Source: Xylanibacter ruminicola
Lineage (GTDB): Bacteria; Bacteroidota; Bacteroidia; Bacteroidales; Bacteroidaceae
Reading direction: 5' to 3'
DNA: 64,000 nucleotides
NCBI RefSeq assembly: GCF_900107775.1
Contig: NZ_FNRF01000003.1
Span: forward strand, 124,001 to 188,000
Shown here: in pieces, positions 45,926 through 53,588 of the stretch
How the letters are laid out: each line of letters starts with the position of its first letter
Position numbering within the stretch: position 1 is the first letter of the stretch
The notes under the pieces: model-generated
Told to the model about the DNA's origin: nothing
The model's input: only the letters and a program-made list of their open reading frames with translations
Databases searched by the model: none
Program-made: the position numbers and the translations under genes

Positions 45926-46872
45926 AATGTGTATGATATATTAATAATTAGCGATGATGTGCTGACATGATATTTGCCCCAGCCTAAGTGGAGCTTGAAG
46001 CGTTGCAGCGAGAGTCCTGCACCTAAGGTGAGACCGGCGCCGTGAGCCGATGAGCCTTCGCTGTCAGTAATCTTCATCTCGCTGGCTTTGCGGAAGTTAT
46101 AACCGGCTGCCAGGTAGATGTTCTCGCCTAGCAATACGTCGGCACCGATGGCTAAATGGCGCCCGATGCCCTCGCTCCAGTCGGTAAGTCGGCTCATCGT
46201 AGCGTGGAAACGCAGGGGTGAGTTAAGCAGGCGCTTGCTGGCACCCACCTGCAGATCAAAGGGTATGCGCTCAAACTCATCGTCGTAGGCCTTAATCTGT
46301 CCACCTAAGTTGCGTGCCACAGTCGAAACGCTCCAGCCACGCTCCACGTCGAGATAGTTCAAACCTAAATCTACACCTACGCCTAAGGAGTTGTAGCCGG
46401 CAATGGTTGAGGTAATGAACTTGGCGGTGATACCACCACTGATACGCTCAGTCAACTCGTAGGCAAACGTACCACCAATGGCAATATCGCGGGCCGAGAA
46501 GTCGCCAAGATCCTCGTTGGTAAACGAGGTCTGCTTTATGCGGCCGTAGTCCATCAGTTGTGCCGACACACCCCACGAGGCACGTTCGCCCGAAAGACGA
46601 ACAAACGAGGCGCTCACTGTCTTGGCCCCCTCCATATACGTCATGTAATTCAGGTTTAGCGTTTTATCGGATACACCGCTGATAAGGGCAGGGTTGTGGA
46701 ACAGTTGTGTGGCGTCGTCGTCGGTTAGCGTGATGTTCTCGCCACCCAATGCGGCAGCATGCGCACTCACGGGCAGTCGCAGGAAATTGTACACGGTTTT
46801 GCTCTCCTGCGCCATGCTGGTACAGGCCCAAAACGTGAGTAGGGTGGTGATAACGCCGTTTCTGATGTTCAT
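45922..46872 (-). CDS. porQ: type IX secretion system outer-membrane protein PorQ
   Basis: A 316-residue outer-membrane barrel of the PorQ/PorV group with signal peptide ([14 protein letters not shown]). It shows [20 protein letters not shown] and [13 protein letters not shown] near the N-terminus, typical of this family, and a C-terminal [10 protein letters not shown] strand. PorQ is needed for type IX secretion of cargo with C-terminal sorting domains. Other T9SS genes are not in the window. It is first in the pair with cmk, behind TAACTTTG. Confidence 0.9.
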   Translation of the reverse strand: MNIRNGVITTLLTFWACTSMAQESKTVYNFLRLPVSAHAAALGGENITLTDDDATQLFHNPALISGVSDKTLNLNYMTYMEGAKTVSASFVRLSGERASWGVSAQLMDYGRIKQTSFTNEDLGDFSARDIAIGGTFAYELTERISGGITAKFITSTIAGYNSLGVGVDLGLNYLDVERGWSVSTVARNLGGQIKAYDDEFERIPFDLQVGASKRLLNSPLRFHATMSRLTDWSEGIGRHLAIGADVLLGENIYLAAGYNFRKASEMKITDSEGSSAHGAGLTLGAGLSLQRFKLHLGWGKYHVSTSSLIINISYTL

Positions 46873-46889
46873 TTCTCCTAATTTGGTCG

Positions 46890-46897
46890 CAAAGTTA
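46890..46897 (-). promoter_or_regulatory. -7 box of the porQ-cmk operon
   Basis: TAACTTTG on the minus strand, 17 bases before the porQ ATG. Confidence 0.55.
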
Positions 46898-46940
46898 GCA
46901 AAAAAACTTAATATATATCTATTTATACGGAAAAAAATAC

Positions 46941-46948
46941 TATCTTTG
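46941..46948 (+). promoter_or_regulatory. -7 box of the tonB gene
   Basis: TATCTTTG on the plus strand, 24 bases before the tonB ATG, divergent from porQ. Confidence 0.6.
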
Positions 46949-46972
46949 CACTCGGTTTAATGAAAACTGTAG

Positions 46973-47668
46973 ATGGATATCAAGAAGAGTAGTGAAGCGG
47001 ATTTGGAACAGAAACGCACACAGGGGTTCCTGCTGGGACTGATTGTTGTGTTGGCCACGCTGTTTGTGCTACTCGAGTGGAATAGTGGCGGTACTGGCTG
47101 GACGTTGTTCGACGATGACGACAGTCTGGAAGCCGAGGTGGAACTCTCACCCCTGAAGCGCGATAAGGACGAAGTGCCGATGATGATGCCTCAGGAAAAG
47201 AAAGTCGAGAAGCAGGAGAGTGAGCAGCTACATTTGGTGGACAATGATGTGGAACTGCCCCCCGAACCCATTCTGCAGGACGAGACCGAACAAGAAGAAC
47301 CCACCGAGAAGGCTGCTGAAGAGAAGCCTCAGGTGGTGGATATGTACGACGAACCCATCGACTTCCGTGTGGTTGAAGACCTGCCGCAGTTTCCTGGTGG
47401 TGCCGTCGAGTTTATGAAGTGGCTCACGCAGAACCTGAAATATCCCCCCTCGGCCCAACAGAAAAAAATCAAGGGCAGAGTGGTGGTACAGTTTGTGGTT
47501 AACAAGGATGGCACGTTGAGCGACCTACAGGTGGTGCAGCCCCTGGAGCCTGCCTGCGACGCCGAAGTGATGCGTGTACTCAAAAGCATGCCGCAGTGGA
47601 AGGCCGGTATGATGAATGCCAAGCCCTGTCGCACGATGGTGTGTATTCCTATTGTATTTAATTTATAA
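46973..47668 (+). CDS. TonB-family energy transducer
   Basis: A 231-residue protein anchored in the inner membrane by one N-terminal helix (GFLLGLIVVLATLFVLLEW, residues ~19-37). It has a long acidic, proline-bearing spacer and a C-terminal TonB domain (FPGGAVEFMKWLTQNLKYPP, GRVVVQFVVNKDGTLSDLQV, and MPQWKAGMMNAKP). It transmits proton-motive force to TonB-dependent receptors such as the SusC here. ExbB/ExbD genes follow 2 kb downstream on the same strand. Confidence 0.92.
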   Translation: MDIKKSSEADLEQKRTQGFLLGLIVVLATLFVLLEWNSGGTGWTLFDDDDSLEAEVELSPLKRDKDEVPMMMPQEKKVEKQESEQLHLVDNDVELPPEPILQDETEQEEPTEKAAEEKPQVVDMYDEPIDFRVVEDLPQFPGGAVEFMKWLTQNLKYPPSAQQKKIKGRVVVQFVVNKDGTLSDLQVVQPLEPACDAEVMRVLKSMPQWKAGMMNAKPCRTMVCIPIVFNL

Positions 47669-47673
47669 AAGAT

Positions 47674-48648
47674 ATGTATACATCAGAAGATCTACTGAAG
47701 AAAGTGAATGAGGCCCTCGACAATCTGGTCTACGATCGCCAGCCTGCCTCGTTGTACGACCCCATCAAGTACGTACTGTCTATCGGCGGAAAGCGTGTAC
47801 GCCCAGTACTCACGATGCTGGCGTATAATCTCTATAAAGACGATCCACTGAGCATTATGTCTCAGGCCATCGGACTGGAGACCTACCATAACTTTACACT
47901 GCTGCACGACGACCTGATGGACCACGCTGACATGCGTCGTGGACACGAGACTGTGCACAAGAAGTGGGATGCCAACCGTGCTATCTTGTCGGGTGATACC
48001 ATGTTGCTTCAGGCTTTTGAGCGCGTAGAGGACTGTGATTCGGCTAAGCTGCCTGCTGTATTCAAGGTGTTTATCCAGACCACACTCGAGATTGGTGAGG
48101 GACAGCAGTTGGATGTAGAGTTCGAACAGCGTAACGATGTTACCGAGGATGAGTATATTGAGATGATCCGACTGAAGACCAGCGTGCTGCTGGCCTGTGC
48201 TTGCAAGGTTGGTGCCATTATGGCCGATGCCCCAGCCGAGGATATCGAGAATATGTATAAGTTTGGCGAGAAGTTAGGTCTGGCCTTCCAGTTGCAGGAC
48301 GATCTGCTGGATGTGTATGGCGACCCCGCTGTGTTTGGTAAGAACATTGGTGGCGACATCACCTCGAACAAGAAGACCTACATGCTTATCAACGCCTTTA
48401 ACCGTGCAACCCCTGCCCAGCGCGATGAACTGACCAAGTGGGTTGAGGCCAAGGAGTTTGACCGCAACGAGAAGGTGGCTGCTGTAACCAACCTGTATAA
48501 CGAGATTGGTATCCGCCAGTTGTGCGAGCAGAAGATTGAACAGTACTACCAGGAGAGTCTGGTTTACTTGGCTAAGGTGAGCGTTAGCGACGAGCGCAAG
48601 GCTGAGATCAAGGCCTACGCTGCCGAAATGATGAAACGTCAGAGCTAA
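47674..48648 (+). CDS. polyprenyl (isoprenyl) diphosphate synthase
   Basis: A 324-residue trans-isoprenyl diphosphate synthase. The first aspartate-rich motif is LLHDDLMDHADMRR (DDxxD) and the second LAFQLQDDLLDVYGD, with GGKRVRP near the N-terminus. It builds a geranylgeranyl- to octaprenyl-length chain for quinones or related lipids; chain length is not readable with confidence. It follows tonB by 5 bases and its TAA overlaps the tatD ATG by one base. Confidence 0.93.
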   Translation: MYTSEDLLKKVNEALDNLVYDRQPASLYDPIKYVLSIGGKRVRPVLTMLAYNLYKDDPLSIMSQAIGLETYHNFTLLHDDLMDHADMRRGHETVHKKWDANRAILSGDTMLLQAFERVEDCDSAKLPAVFKVFIQTTLEIGEGQQLDVEFEQRNDVTEDEYIEMIRLKTSVLLACACKVGAIMADAPAEDIENMYKFGEKLGLAFQLQDDLLDVYGDPAVFGKNIGGDITSNKKTYMLINAFNRATPAQRDELTKWVEAKEFDRNEKVAAVTNLYNEIGIRQLCEQKIEQYYQESLVYLAKVSVSDERKAEIKAYAAEMMKRQS

Positions 48649-49427
48649 TGATTGATACGCATTGTCATATTGATGGTGAAGAGTTCGTTGAGGATATCGA
48701 CGAAGTGATTGTACGCGCTCGCGAGGCTGGCGTGCAAGCCATTGGTGTGCCAGGCATTAATCTGCAGTCGCTCGATACCGTTATCAGCGTTTGCAAGCGC
48801 TATCCTAACTACTGCTATCCCATGCTGGGCTTGCATCCCGAGGATGTGAAGGCCGATTGGCAGGAGGTCCTGGATCAGATAAAACCCTACTTCCAGCAGG
48901 ATGGCGTAAAACCCATTGCTGTTGGCGAAGTGGGCCTGGACTTTTACTGGAGTCGTGAGTTTGAGCAGGAGCAGCTGTTAGCTTTCGAGGAGCAGGTCAA
49001 GTGGTCGGTTGAATTGCAGTTGCCACTGATGATTCACTGTCGCAAGGCTCAGAATGAGATGGTGACCATCCTGAAACGCTACAAGGACCAGTTGCCAGGT
49101 GGCGTGTTCCACTGCTTTACGGGTAATGAACTCGAGGCCAAGGAACTGTTGCAGTTCGACAGGTTTGTGCTGGGGATAGGCGGTGTATCAACATTCAAGA
49201 AGTCGCATCTGCCTGAGGTGTTGCCTGCTGTGGTACCTTTGGATCGTCTGGTACTCGAGACCGACGCCCCCTATATGGCCCCTGTGCCTAAGCGTGGCGA
49301 GCGGAACGAGCCTGCCTTTGTGGCCTACGTGCTAAAGAAGTTGGCCGAAGCCTATCAGGTAAGCGAGGAAGAGGTGGAGACAGCAACGAATGAGAATTGT
49401 AGAAGAGTATTAAAAATAAATGTTTGA
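48648..49427 (+). CDS. TatD family metal-dependent hydrolase / DNase
   Basis: A 259-residue TIM-barrel metalloenzyme. Metal ligands lie in DTHCHID (residues 3-9), GEVGLDFYW (E, about residue 92), LMIHCRKA and HCFTGN, and in the closing ETDAPYMAP. TatD proteins are 3'-5' nucleases linked to DNA repair. Its start overlaps the synthase stop by one base (TAATG). It is immediately followed by tRNA-Ser. Confidence 0.93.
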   Translation: MIDTHCHIDGEEFVEDIDEVIVRAREAGVQAIGVPGINLQSLDTVISVCKRYPNYCYPMLGLHPEDVKADWQEVLDQIKPYFQQDGVKPIAVGEVGLDFYWSREFEQEQLLAFEEQVKWSVELQLPLMIHCRKAQNEMVTILKRYKDQLPGGVFHCFTGNELEAKELLQFDRFVLGIGGVSTFKKSHLPEVLPAVVPLDRLVLETDAPYMAPVPKRGERNEPAFVAYVLKKLAEAYQVSEEEVETATNENCRRVLKINV

Positions 49428-49432
49428 AATAA

Positions 49433-49520
49433 GGAGAGGTGCTCGAGTGGTTGAAGAGGCACGCCTGGAAAGCGTGTAGCCGGCAAAACCGGCTCGCAGG
49501 TTCGAATCCTGTTCTCTCCG
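49433..49520 (+). tRNA. tRNA-Ser (GGA anticodon)
   Basis: An 88-base class II tRNA. The acceptor stem is GGAGAGG with TCTCTCC, the anticodon stem CACGC/GCGTG has loop CTGGAAA (anticodon GGA at 49467-49469), the long variable arm is GCCGG/CCGGC, and the T arm is GCAGG-TTCGAAT-CCTGT. The discriminator is G and no CCA is encoded. It starts 5 bases after the tatD stop, and no promoter box is seen between them. Confidence 0.95.
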
Positions 49521-49581
49521 CTAGGAAGAACGAGGATTCAAAGCTCCGAGGCATAGTGCCGAGGTATCCTGTTCTCTCCGC
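49506..49581 (+). repeat. duplicated 3' end of tRNA-Ser (possible att scar)
   Basis: ATCCTGTTCTCTCCGC at the tRNA 3' end (49506-49521) recurs exactly at 49566-49581, 60 bases later. The 44 bases between hold the smaller direct repeat CCGAGG. Exact copies of tRNA 3' ends mark attachment sites of integrating elements; no integrase is present. Confidence 0.75.
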
Positions 49582-49597
49582 GTATTGATTGTAATAT

Positions 49598-50437
49598 ATG
49601 AAACGATTGGTATTTCTATTTACACTGATAGGTCTGCTTAGTTTTACGCAAACCTGTTTCGCTCAGTCCGCAGTTGCAGCTGATAGTGTTAAGAGCGCTG
49701 CTGCTGTGGTGCCTGCCGATTCTGTGGCTGCTACCGACTCAATGACCGTGATGGATGGCGAGTTGGAAGCTCTTACAGACGATGAGGCTGAAGAGGGGGG
49801 TGGCCTGCACAAACAGCTGAAGACCAAGTTTGTGGATGGTAACGTAGCCTTCATGTCGCTGGTGGCCCTGGCCTTGGTGCTGGGTCTGGCATTCTGCATT
49901 GAGCGTATTATCTATCTGACACTGAGCGAGATTAAGAGTCATCAGCTGATGGCAGATATCGAACAGCGCCTCAAGGCCAACGATGTAGAGGGTGCCAAAA
50001 CACTCTGTCGTAACACCCGTGGTCCTGTAGCCTCAGTATGCTATCAAGGATTGCTGCATATCAAACAGCCCATGGATGCCATCGAGCGTAGCATCACCAA
50101 CTTTGGTGGTCTGCAAACTGCTAACCTTGAGAAAGGTTGCTCGTGGATTAAGCTCTTCATTGCCATGGCACCATCGCTCGGATTCCTGGGCACTGTGATT
50201 GGTATGGTGATGGCCTTCGACCAGATTCAGCAGGTAGGCGATATCGGTCCTACCATTGTGGCTCAGGGTATGAAGGTGGCGCTGATTACCACTATTTTTG
50301 GTATCGTAGTAGCGTTGGTATTACAGCTGTTCTACAGCTACATCCTCTCAAAGATTGAACGTTTGACCGCACAGATGGAAGAGGCAGCCATTACACTGCT
50401 CGACCTGATTGCTGAGTGGAAGACAAAGAGTGAATAG
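49598..50437 (+). CDS. ExbB/TolQ/MotA-family proton channel protein
   Basis: A 279-residue inner-membrane protein with an N-terminal signal-like helix (LVFLFTLIGLLSFTQTCFAQ), an Ala/Ser/Asp-rich periplasmic stretch of ~60 residues, and three helices. The conserved core includes IKLFIAMAPSLGFLGTVIGM and AQGMKVALITTIFGIVVALV. It forms the channel that powers TonB with the ExbD proteins. The stop TAG lies in a GTGAATA repeat (AGT GAA TAG). No promoter is seen between the tRNA and this gene. Confidence 0.92.
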   Translation: MKRLVFLFTLIGLLSFTQTCFAQSAVAADSVKSAAAVVPADSVAATDSMTVMDGELEALTDDEAEEGGGLHKQLKTKFVDGNVAFMSLVALALVLGLAFCIERIIYLTLSEIKSHQLMADIEQRLKANDVEGAKTLCRNTRGPVASVCYQGLLHIKQPMDAIERSITNFGGLQTANLEKGCSWIKLFIAMAPSLGFLGTVIGMVMAFDQIQQVGDIGPTIVAQGMKVALITTIFGIVVALVLQLFYSYILSKIERLTAQMEEAAITLLDLIAEWKTKSE

Positions 50438-50448
50438 TGATGAATAGT
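50429..50448 (+). repeat. GTGAATA-type heptamers at exbB junction
   Basis: AGTGAATAGTGATGAATAG: the first unit contains the exbB stop, the second the ATG of the next gene. Confidence 0.6.
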
Positions 50449-50799
50449 TTTATTTCGCCTGCTATTGCCGATGTGATGTTGTGGCTGATGTATATAACAT
50501 TAGCTGCAGCCATAGGTGTTACTGCCTATTCGGTATGGCATGGCTTGCGCAACCGTCGTAAGGGCAGCGATGTGGTTAACGGTGTGCCTGCAGGGCGCAT
50601 TGGATGGCTGGTGGCTGTGGGTTTTGTGCTCATCATGGTGGTTACCTTTGCTTTGGGTTCAACCAAGCCCATCCTTACCAATGGCACGTGGCTTACCGAT
50701 GGCTTCTGGTTGCGTGCCGCTGATATGTTTATATATACCTCTATTATATTGATTATCGGATGTTTCGTAAGCGCTATCGTCAGCAAATTCCGGAGCTGA
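50440..50799 (+). CDS. hypothetical inner-membrane protein of the ExbB/D operon
   Basis: A 119-residue protein with three membrane segments (IADVMLWLMYITLAAAIGVTA, IGWLVAVGFVLIMVVTFALG and MFIYTSIILIIGCFVSAIV). The family is not recognised. The ATG at 50440 is preferred over a GTG at 50437 that would overlap the exbB stop. Its last 40 bases overlap the first exbD gene in another frame, which ties their translation together; it may be an accessory subunit of the channel complex. Confidence 0.7.
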   Translation: MNSFISPAIADVMLWLMYITLAAAIGVTAYSVWHGLRNRRKGSDVVNGVPAGRIGWLVAVGFVLIMVVTFALGSTKPILTNGTWLTDGFWLRAADMFIYTSIILIIGCFVSAIVSKFRS

Positions 50800-51284
50800 A
50801 CACCACATCAACAGCCGACATATCGTTTATGTTGTTGATTTTCTTCCTCGTGACCTCATCGATGGACACGGAGAAGGGATTGATGCGTCAGATGGCACCA
50901 CCGCCATTGGAACACGAGATACCCAAGGATATCAATCGCAACAATGTGATGCAGGTCAAGCTGGATGCACAGAACCAACTGTGGTGTGATGGCAAGCCTG
51001 TGACACTGCAACAACTGGCTGCCGAGGTACGTACGCTGGCTATGGTGAACCGTACTGGTCATGTGGTTCAGATCGAGGCCGATGCCAAGACCACCTACGA
51101 GGCCTATTTCAGTATGCAGGATGCTATTGTGGGTGCCTACCATGCCTTGCGTGAGGAGTATGCGCAGAAGCACTATGGCTGTACCTACGAGACCTGTAAT
51201 GCCGAACAGCGCGAGATGATTAATGATTACTACCCGCAGCGTATCAGTGAGGGCACCATAGCCCAGGAAGGAGGTGCCCAATGA
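50760..51284 (+). CDS. ExbD/TolR-family protein (first copy)
   Basis: A 174-residue protein with an N-terminal anchor bearing the ExbD signature (PELNTTSTADISFMLLIFFL; the Asp of TADI is the proton-carrying residue) and a periplasmic domain. The C-terminal ~60 residues are longer than usual and include CTYETC. It is one of two tandem exbD genes, overlapping both neighbours. Confidence 0.88.
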   Translation: MFRKRYRQQIPELNTTSTADISFMLLIFFLVTSSMDTEKGLMRQMAPPPLEHEIPKDINRNNVMQVKLDAQNQLWCDGKPVTLQQLAAEVRTLAMVNRTGHVVQIEADAKTTYEAYFSMQDAIVGAYHALREEYAQKHYGCTYETCNAEQREMINDYYPQRISEGTIAQEGGAQ

Positions 51285-51733
51285 GACCTATGCGTAGCAA
51301 GTTCAGTCAGAGTCGTCGCAGTGTGCCATCGCTCAATGTGGCTTCTATGCCCGACTTGATTTTTACGGTGCTCTTCTTCTTCATGATTGTCACCCACATG
51401 CGTAGCGACGAAGTAAAGGTGCGCCTGCAAGTGCCTCAGGGCAGCGAGGTGCAGAAGTTAGCCAATAAGCAGGCCGTGGTAAACATCTATATCGGCCATA
51501 AAGGTGAGGCTTGGCATGTACAACTCAACAACGACATCGTACAGCCAGGCGATATTCCAGCCCGTATCGAAGAGATTCGTAGTGGGCTCTCTCAAGAGAA
51601 TCAACAGCGACTCACCGTTAGTCTGCGTGTTGATAAAAAGGCGCCTATGGGTTTGGTCAGCGAGGTGAAACGCCAGCTGCAAAAAGCCTATGCCTTAAAG
51701 ATAAATTATAGTGCAACAGAAATCAAAAAATAA
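51281..51733 (+). CDS. ExbD/TolR-family protein (second copy)
   Basis: A 150-residue protein with basic N-terminus, helix SMPDLIFTVLFFFMIVTHM (Asp of PDLI at the proton site) and a periplasmic domain with VNIYIGHKG. It overlaps the first copy by four bases (ATGA). Paired exbD genes are usual in Bacteroidetes and probably form heteromers around ExbB. Confidence 0.88.
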   Translation: MRPMRSKFSQSRRSVPSLNVASMPDLIFTVLFFFMIVTHMRSDEVKVRLQVPQGSEVQKLANKQAVVNIYIGHKGEAWHVQLNNDIVQPGDIPARIEEIRSGLSQENQQRLTVSLRVDKKAPMGLVSEVKRQLQKAYALKINYSATEIKK

Positions 51734-51741
51734 CTACTGCT

Positions 51742-52239
51742 ATGGTAAAAATTGACGAACTTGACAAGCAGATTCTGAGTCTGATAGCCGCCGATGCCCG
51801 TATTCCATTCCTGGAGGTGGCTCGTGCTTGTAATGTAAGTGGTGCTGCTATTCACCAGCACATTCAAAAGATGAACAACATGGGTGTACTGAAGGGCACC
51901 CAGTACCTGATTGAGCCCGAAAGTGTGGGCTACGAGACTTGTGCCTTTATTGGTCTGAACCTGAAAGACCCCGCTAAGTTCGACGAGGTACTTGAACAAC
52001 TGAAGCAGATTCCTGAGGTGGTGGAGTGCCACTTTACCACGGGTAACTTTGATATGTTTATCAAGATCTATGCCCGCAACAACCATCATCTGCTAACTAT
52101 CATCCATGATAAGCTGCAGCCACTCGGCCTTTCAAGCAGTGAGACGCTGATATCGTTCCATACGGCTATCGACCGTCAACTGCCTATTGCCGACCTGCTG
52201 ACACAAGATACCGAAGCCGAGGCGTCGGCCGAGGGATAA
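51742..52239 (+). CDS. Lrp/AsnC family transcriptional regulator
   Basis: A 165-residue regulator. The N-terminal winged helix (IDELDKQILSLIAADARIPF, then VARACNVSGAAIHQHIQKM) is followed by the RAM sensing domain (FIGLNLKDPAKFDEVLEQLK, TGNFDMFIKIYARN). Lrp proteins respond to amino acids. It is the last gene of the ExbB/D operon and is followed at once by a palindrome and the cobalamin riboswitch. Confidence 0.9.
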   Translation: MVKIDELDKQILSLIAADARIPFLEVARACNVSGAAIHQHIQKMNNMGVLKGTQYLIEPESVGYETCAFIGLNLKDPAKFDEVLEQLKQIPEVVECHFTTGNFDMFIKIYARNNHHLLTIIHDKLQPLGLSSSETLISFHTAIDRQLPIADLLTQDTEAEASAEG

Positions 52240-52241
52240 AT

Positions 52242-52263
52242 GGTGATATTGCGTAATATCACC
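52242..52263 (+). repeat. 9-bp perfect palindrome after the lrp gene
   Basis: GGTGATATT (52242-52250) pairs with AATATCACC (52255-52263) around GCGT. It starts 3 bases after the Lrp stop and abuts the riboswitch. No T-tract follows; it could be a binding site for a dimeric regulator or an mRNA 3' hairpin. Confidence 0.6.
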
Positions 52264-52430
52264 CGCGAAGGTGCACGTAACTGTGCTTAATTGGGAATGT
52301 GAGTGAAAATCTCCGACTGTCCCGCAGCAGTGAACTCTATTATGGCTGTCCGACTACAGGCCATTGCCCCGTTTTGGGCGAGAAGGCGTCGGATAGTGGA
52401 GGAAAGTCTGAAGACCAGCCTTCTGCGATT
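52264..52430 (+). promoter_or_regulatory. cobalamin riboswitch (no gene downstream)
   Basis: The aptamer core is clear: TTGGGAATGTGAGTGAAAAT, then CCCGCAGCAGTGA, and the B12 box AAGTCTGAAGACCAGCCTT at 52404-52422. The closing stem pairs GAAGG (52267-52271) with CCTTC (52419-52423). It lies on the plus strand after lrp. The next gene downstream is on the opposite strand, so it has no normal coding target. Confidence 0.88.
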
Positions 52431-52497
52431 TTATTGCTGAAACACTCTCGATGTAAGGGTGGTTGAGGCAATCATACGTGTATTATTATATAAGTTC

Positions 52498-52543
52498 GGG
52501 GGAGACCCCGTCGCGACGACAGCATCTCCCCTTTTCGTTTTTT
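52498..52543 (+). terminator. intrinsic terminator downstream of the cobalamin riboswitch
   Basis: GGGGAGA (52499-52505) pairs with TCTCCCC (52525-52531), with an inner GTCG/CGAC stem, followed by TTTTCGTTTTTT. It is plus-strand specific. It may be the riboswitch expression platform or simply end the ExbB/D-lrp transcript. Confidence 0.75.
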
Positions 52544-52568
52544 CATTCGTTAGATTTTCCTTCCCTAT

Positions 52569-53366
52569 TTATTTTTGTTTTAGCTGTTTCACCTCAAAAG
52601 TAAAATAGGTATCAGGATATGGTTCGTTCTCAAGTGTAAAATGCCACCATTCGCTGTCGAGTGGTTTAAAACCATGTGCCAGCATGGCGTTGCGCAGTAT
52701 CATGCGGTTATTAAACTGTTTTTCGGTAATCTTACGACCCTGGGGCGACTTCGAGTTGTCACCCGTGTAATCGCCTGTTTCGGGATTACCGCAGAAATCA
52801 GGATGACTCTCTGGTCCGAACCAGTCGAAGGTGCCACCCATGTCGAGTTCCTTCTCTGTGTTCATGTCAAACAGGGTCAGATCAACCGTGCTGCCACGTG
52901 TGTGTCCGCTCTTCTCATAGATATACTCCTGCTCAAACAGTACGCTCTTGTCTAAGTCGGGGTAGAAGTAGCGCTTCATCAGTGTATCAGGTATATCCTC
53001 TGCCCAACGTACAAAATGGTCAACACCCTTTTGTGGACGATAAGCATCGTAAATCTTTAGTCGGTAACCCTGCGCCTTCACATCGTCGCTCACTGCACGC
53101 AGACTGTCTGCTGCTTGCTTGGTGAGCAGGGCTGTGGGTTCCAGATAACCATCAATACGCTGTCCCACAAAGTTGTAGGTACCAAAGTAACGTATCTCCA
53201 GGATGGCATCGGGTACAGCATCGGTCAGTGTTACAAAGCCACTGGCATCATCAGGAGCAACCACTGTGGCAGTCGCATTTGCTTGGCGCTTGCAACTGCT
53301 TGTGAGTAGAATCACGAAGCACATTGTAAGTATATAAACAGGCTGAATGTATTTCTTAATTGGCAT
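52569..53366 (-). CDS. D-alanyl-D-alanine dipeptidase (VanX/DdpX type), lipoprotein
   Basis: A 265-residue M15D zinc peptidase with a lipobox (LLTSSC, Cys25). Zinc ligands and the catalytic base are seen in SGHTRGSTVDLTL (His and Asp of HxxxxxxD) and in DSEWWHF (Glu and His); YRPQKGVDHF is the family's substrate-binding stretch. It cleaves D-Ala-D-Ala released from the cell wall. The gene ends just past the riboswitch terminator and is antisense to any read-through from it. Confidence 0.9.
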   Translation of the reverse strand: MPIKKYIQPVYILTMCFVILLTSSCKRQANATATVVAPDDASGFVTLTDAVPDAILEIRYFGTYNFVGQRIDGYLEPTALLTKQAADSLRAVSDDVKAQGYRLKIYDAYRPQKGVDHFVRWAEDIPDTLMKRYFYPDLDKSVLFEQEYIYEKSGHTRGSTVDLTLFDMNTEKELDMGGTFDWFGPESHPDFCGNPETGDYTGDNSKSPQGRKITEKQFNNRMILRNAMLAHGFKPLDSEWWHFTLENEPYPDTYFTFEVKQLKQK

Positions 53367-53396
53367 AATAGCTTAAATTGTCTTAAAATCTCGCTG

Positions 53397-53404
53397 CAAA
53401 GATA
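53397..53404 (-). promoter_or_regulatory. -7 box of the D-Ala-D-Ala dipeptidase gene
   Basis: TATCTTTG on the minus strand, 30 bases before the ATG. Confidence 0.55.
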
Positions 53405-53550
53405 CGATATTTTTCGATTAGTCGGGATTATAATTAAAACTTTAACATTTTTTATACGCATATACCTAAGGCAAAATTGTATAATTTGCAGTCGTCATTT
53501 TGCAAAGATGCGTACTTTTTTGATTTCTGTGGGTAAATATTGTTAAAATA

Positions 53551-53582
53551 CTTGCAAACAGTCATACAATATTGTATATTTG
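53551..53582 (+). promoter_or_regulatory. Bacteroidetes promoter of a candidate small RNA
   Basis: A CTTG -33-like element at 53551-53554 and the -7 box TATATTTG at 53575-53582, 20 bases apart. No open reading frame of useful size follows before the terminator. Confidence 0.6.
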
Positions 53583-53588
53583 CAATCG

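Noticed and set aside
52441..52500. Short leader peptide or truncated gene behind the cobalamin riboswitch
   Set aside because: The only ATG (in CGATGTAAGG) is followed at once by a stop, and no frame resembles a B12 transport gene.
53446..53545. AT-rich near-palindrome GCAAAATTGTATAATTTGC as a promoter or operator
   Set aside because: The stems match imperfectly and the -7 spacing is wrong (TATAATTTG has an extra base); left as unassigned upstream sequence.
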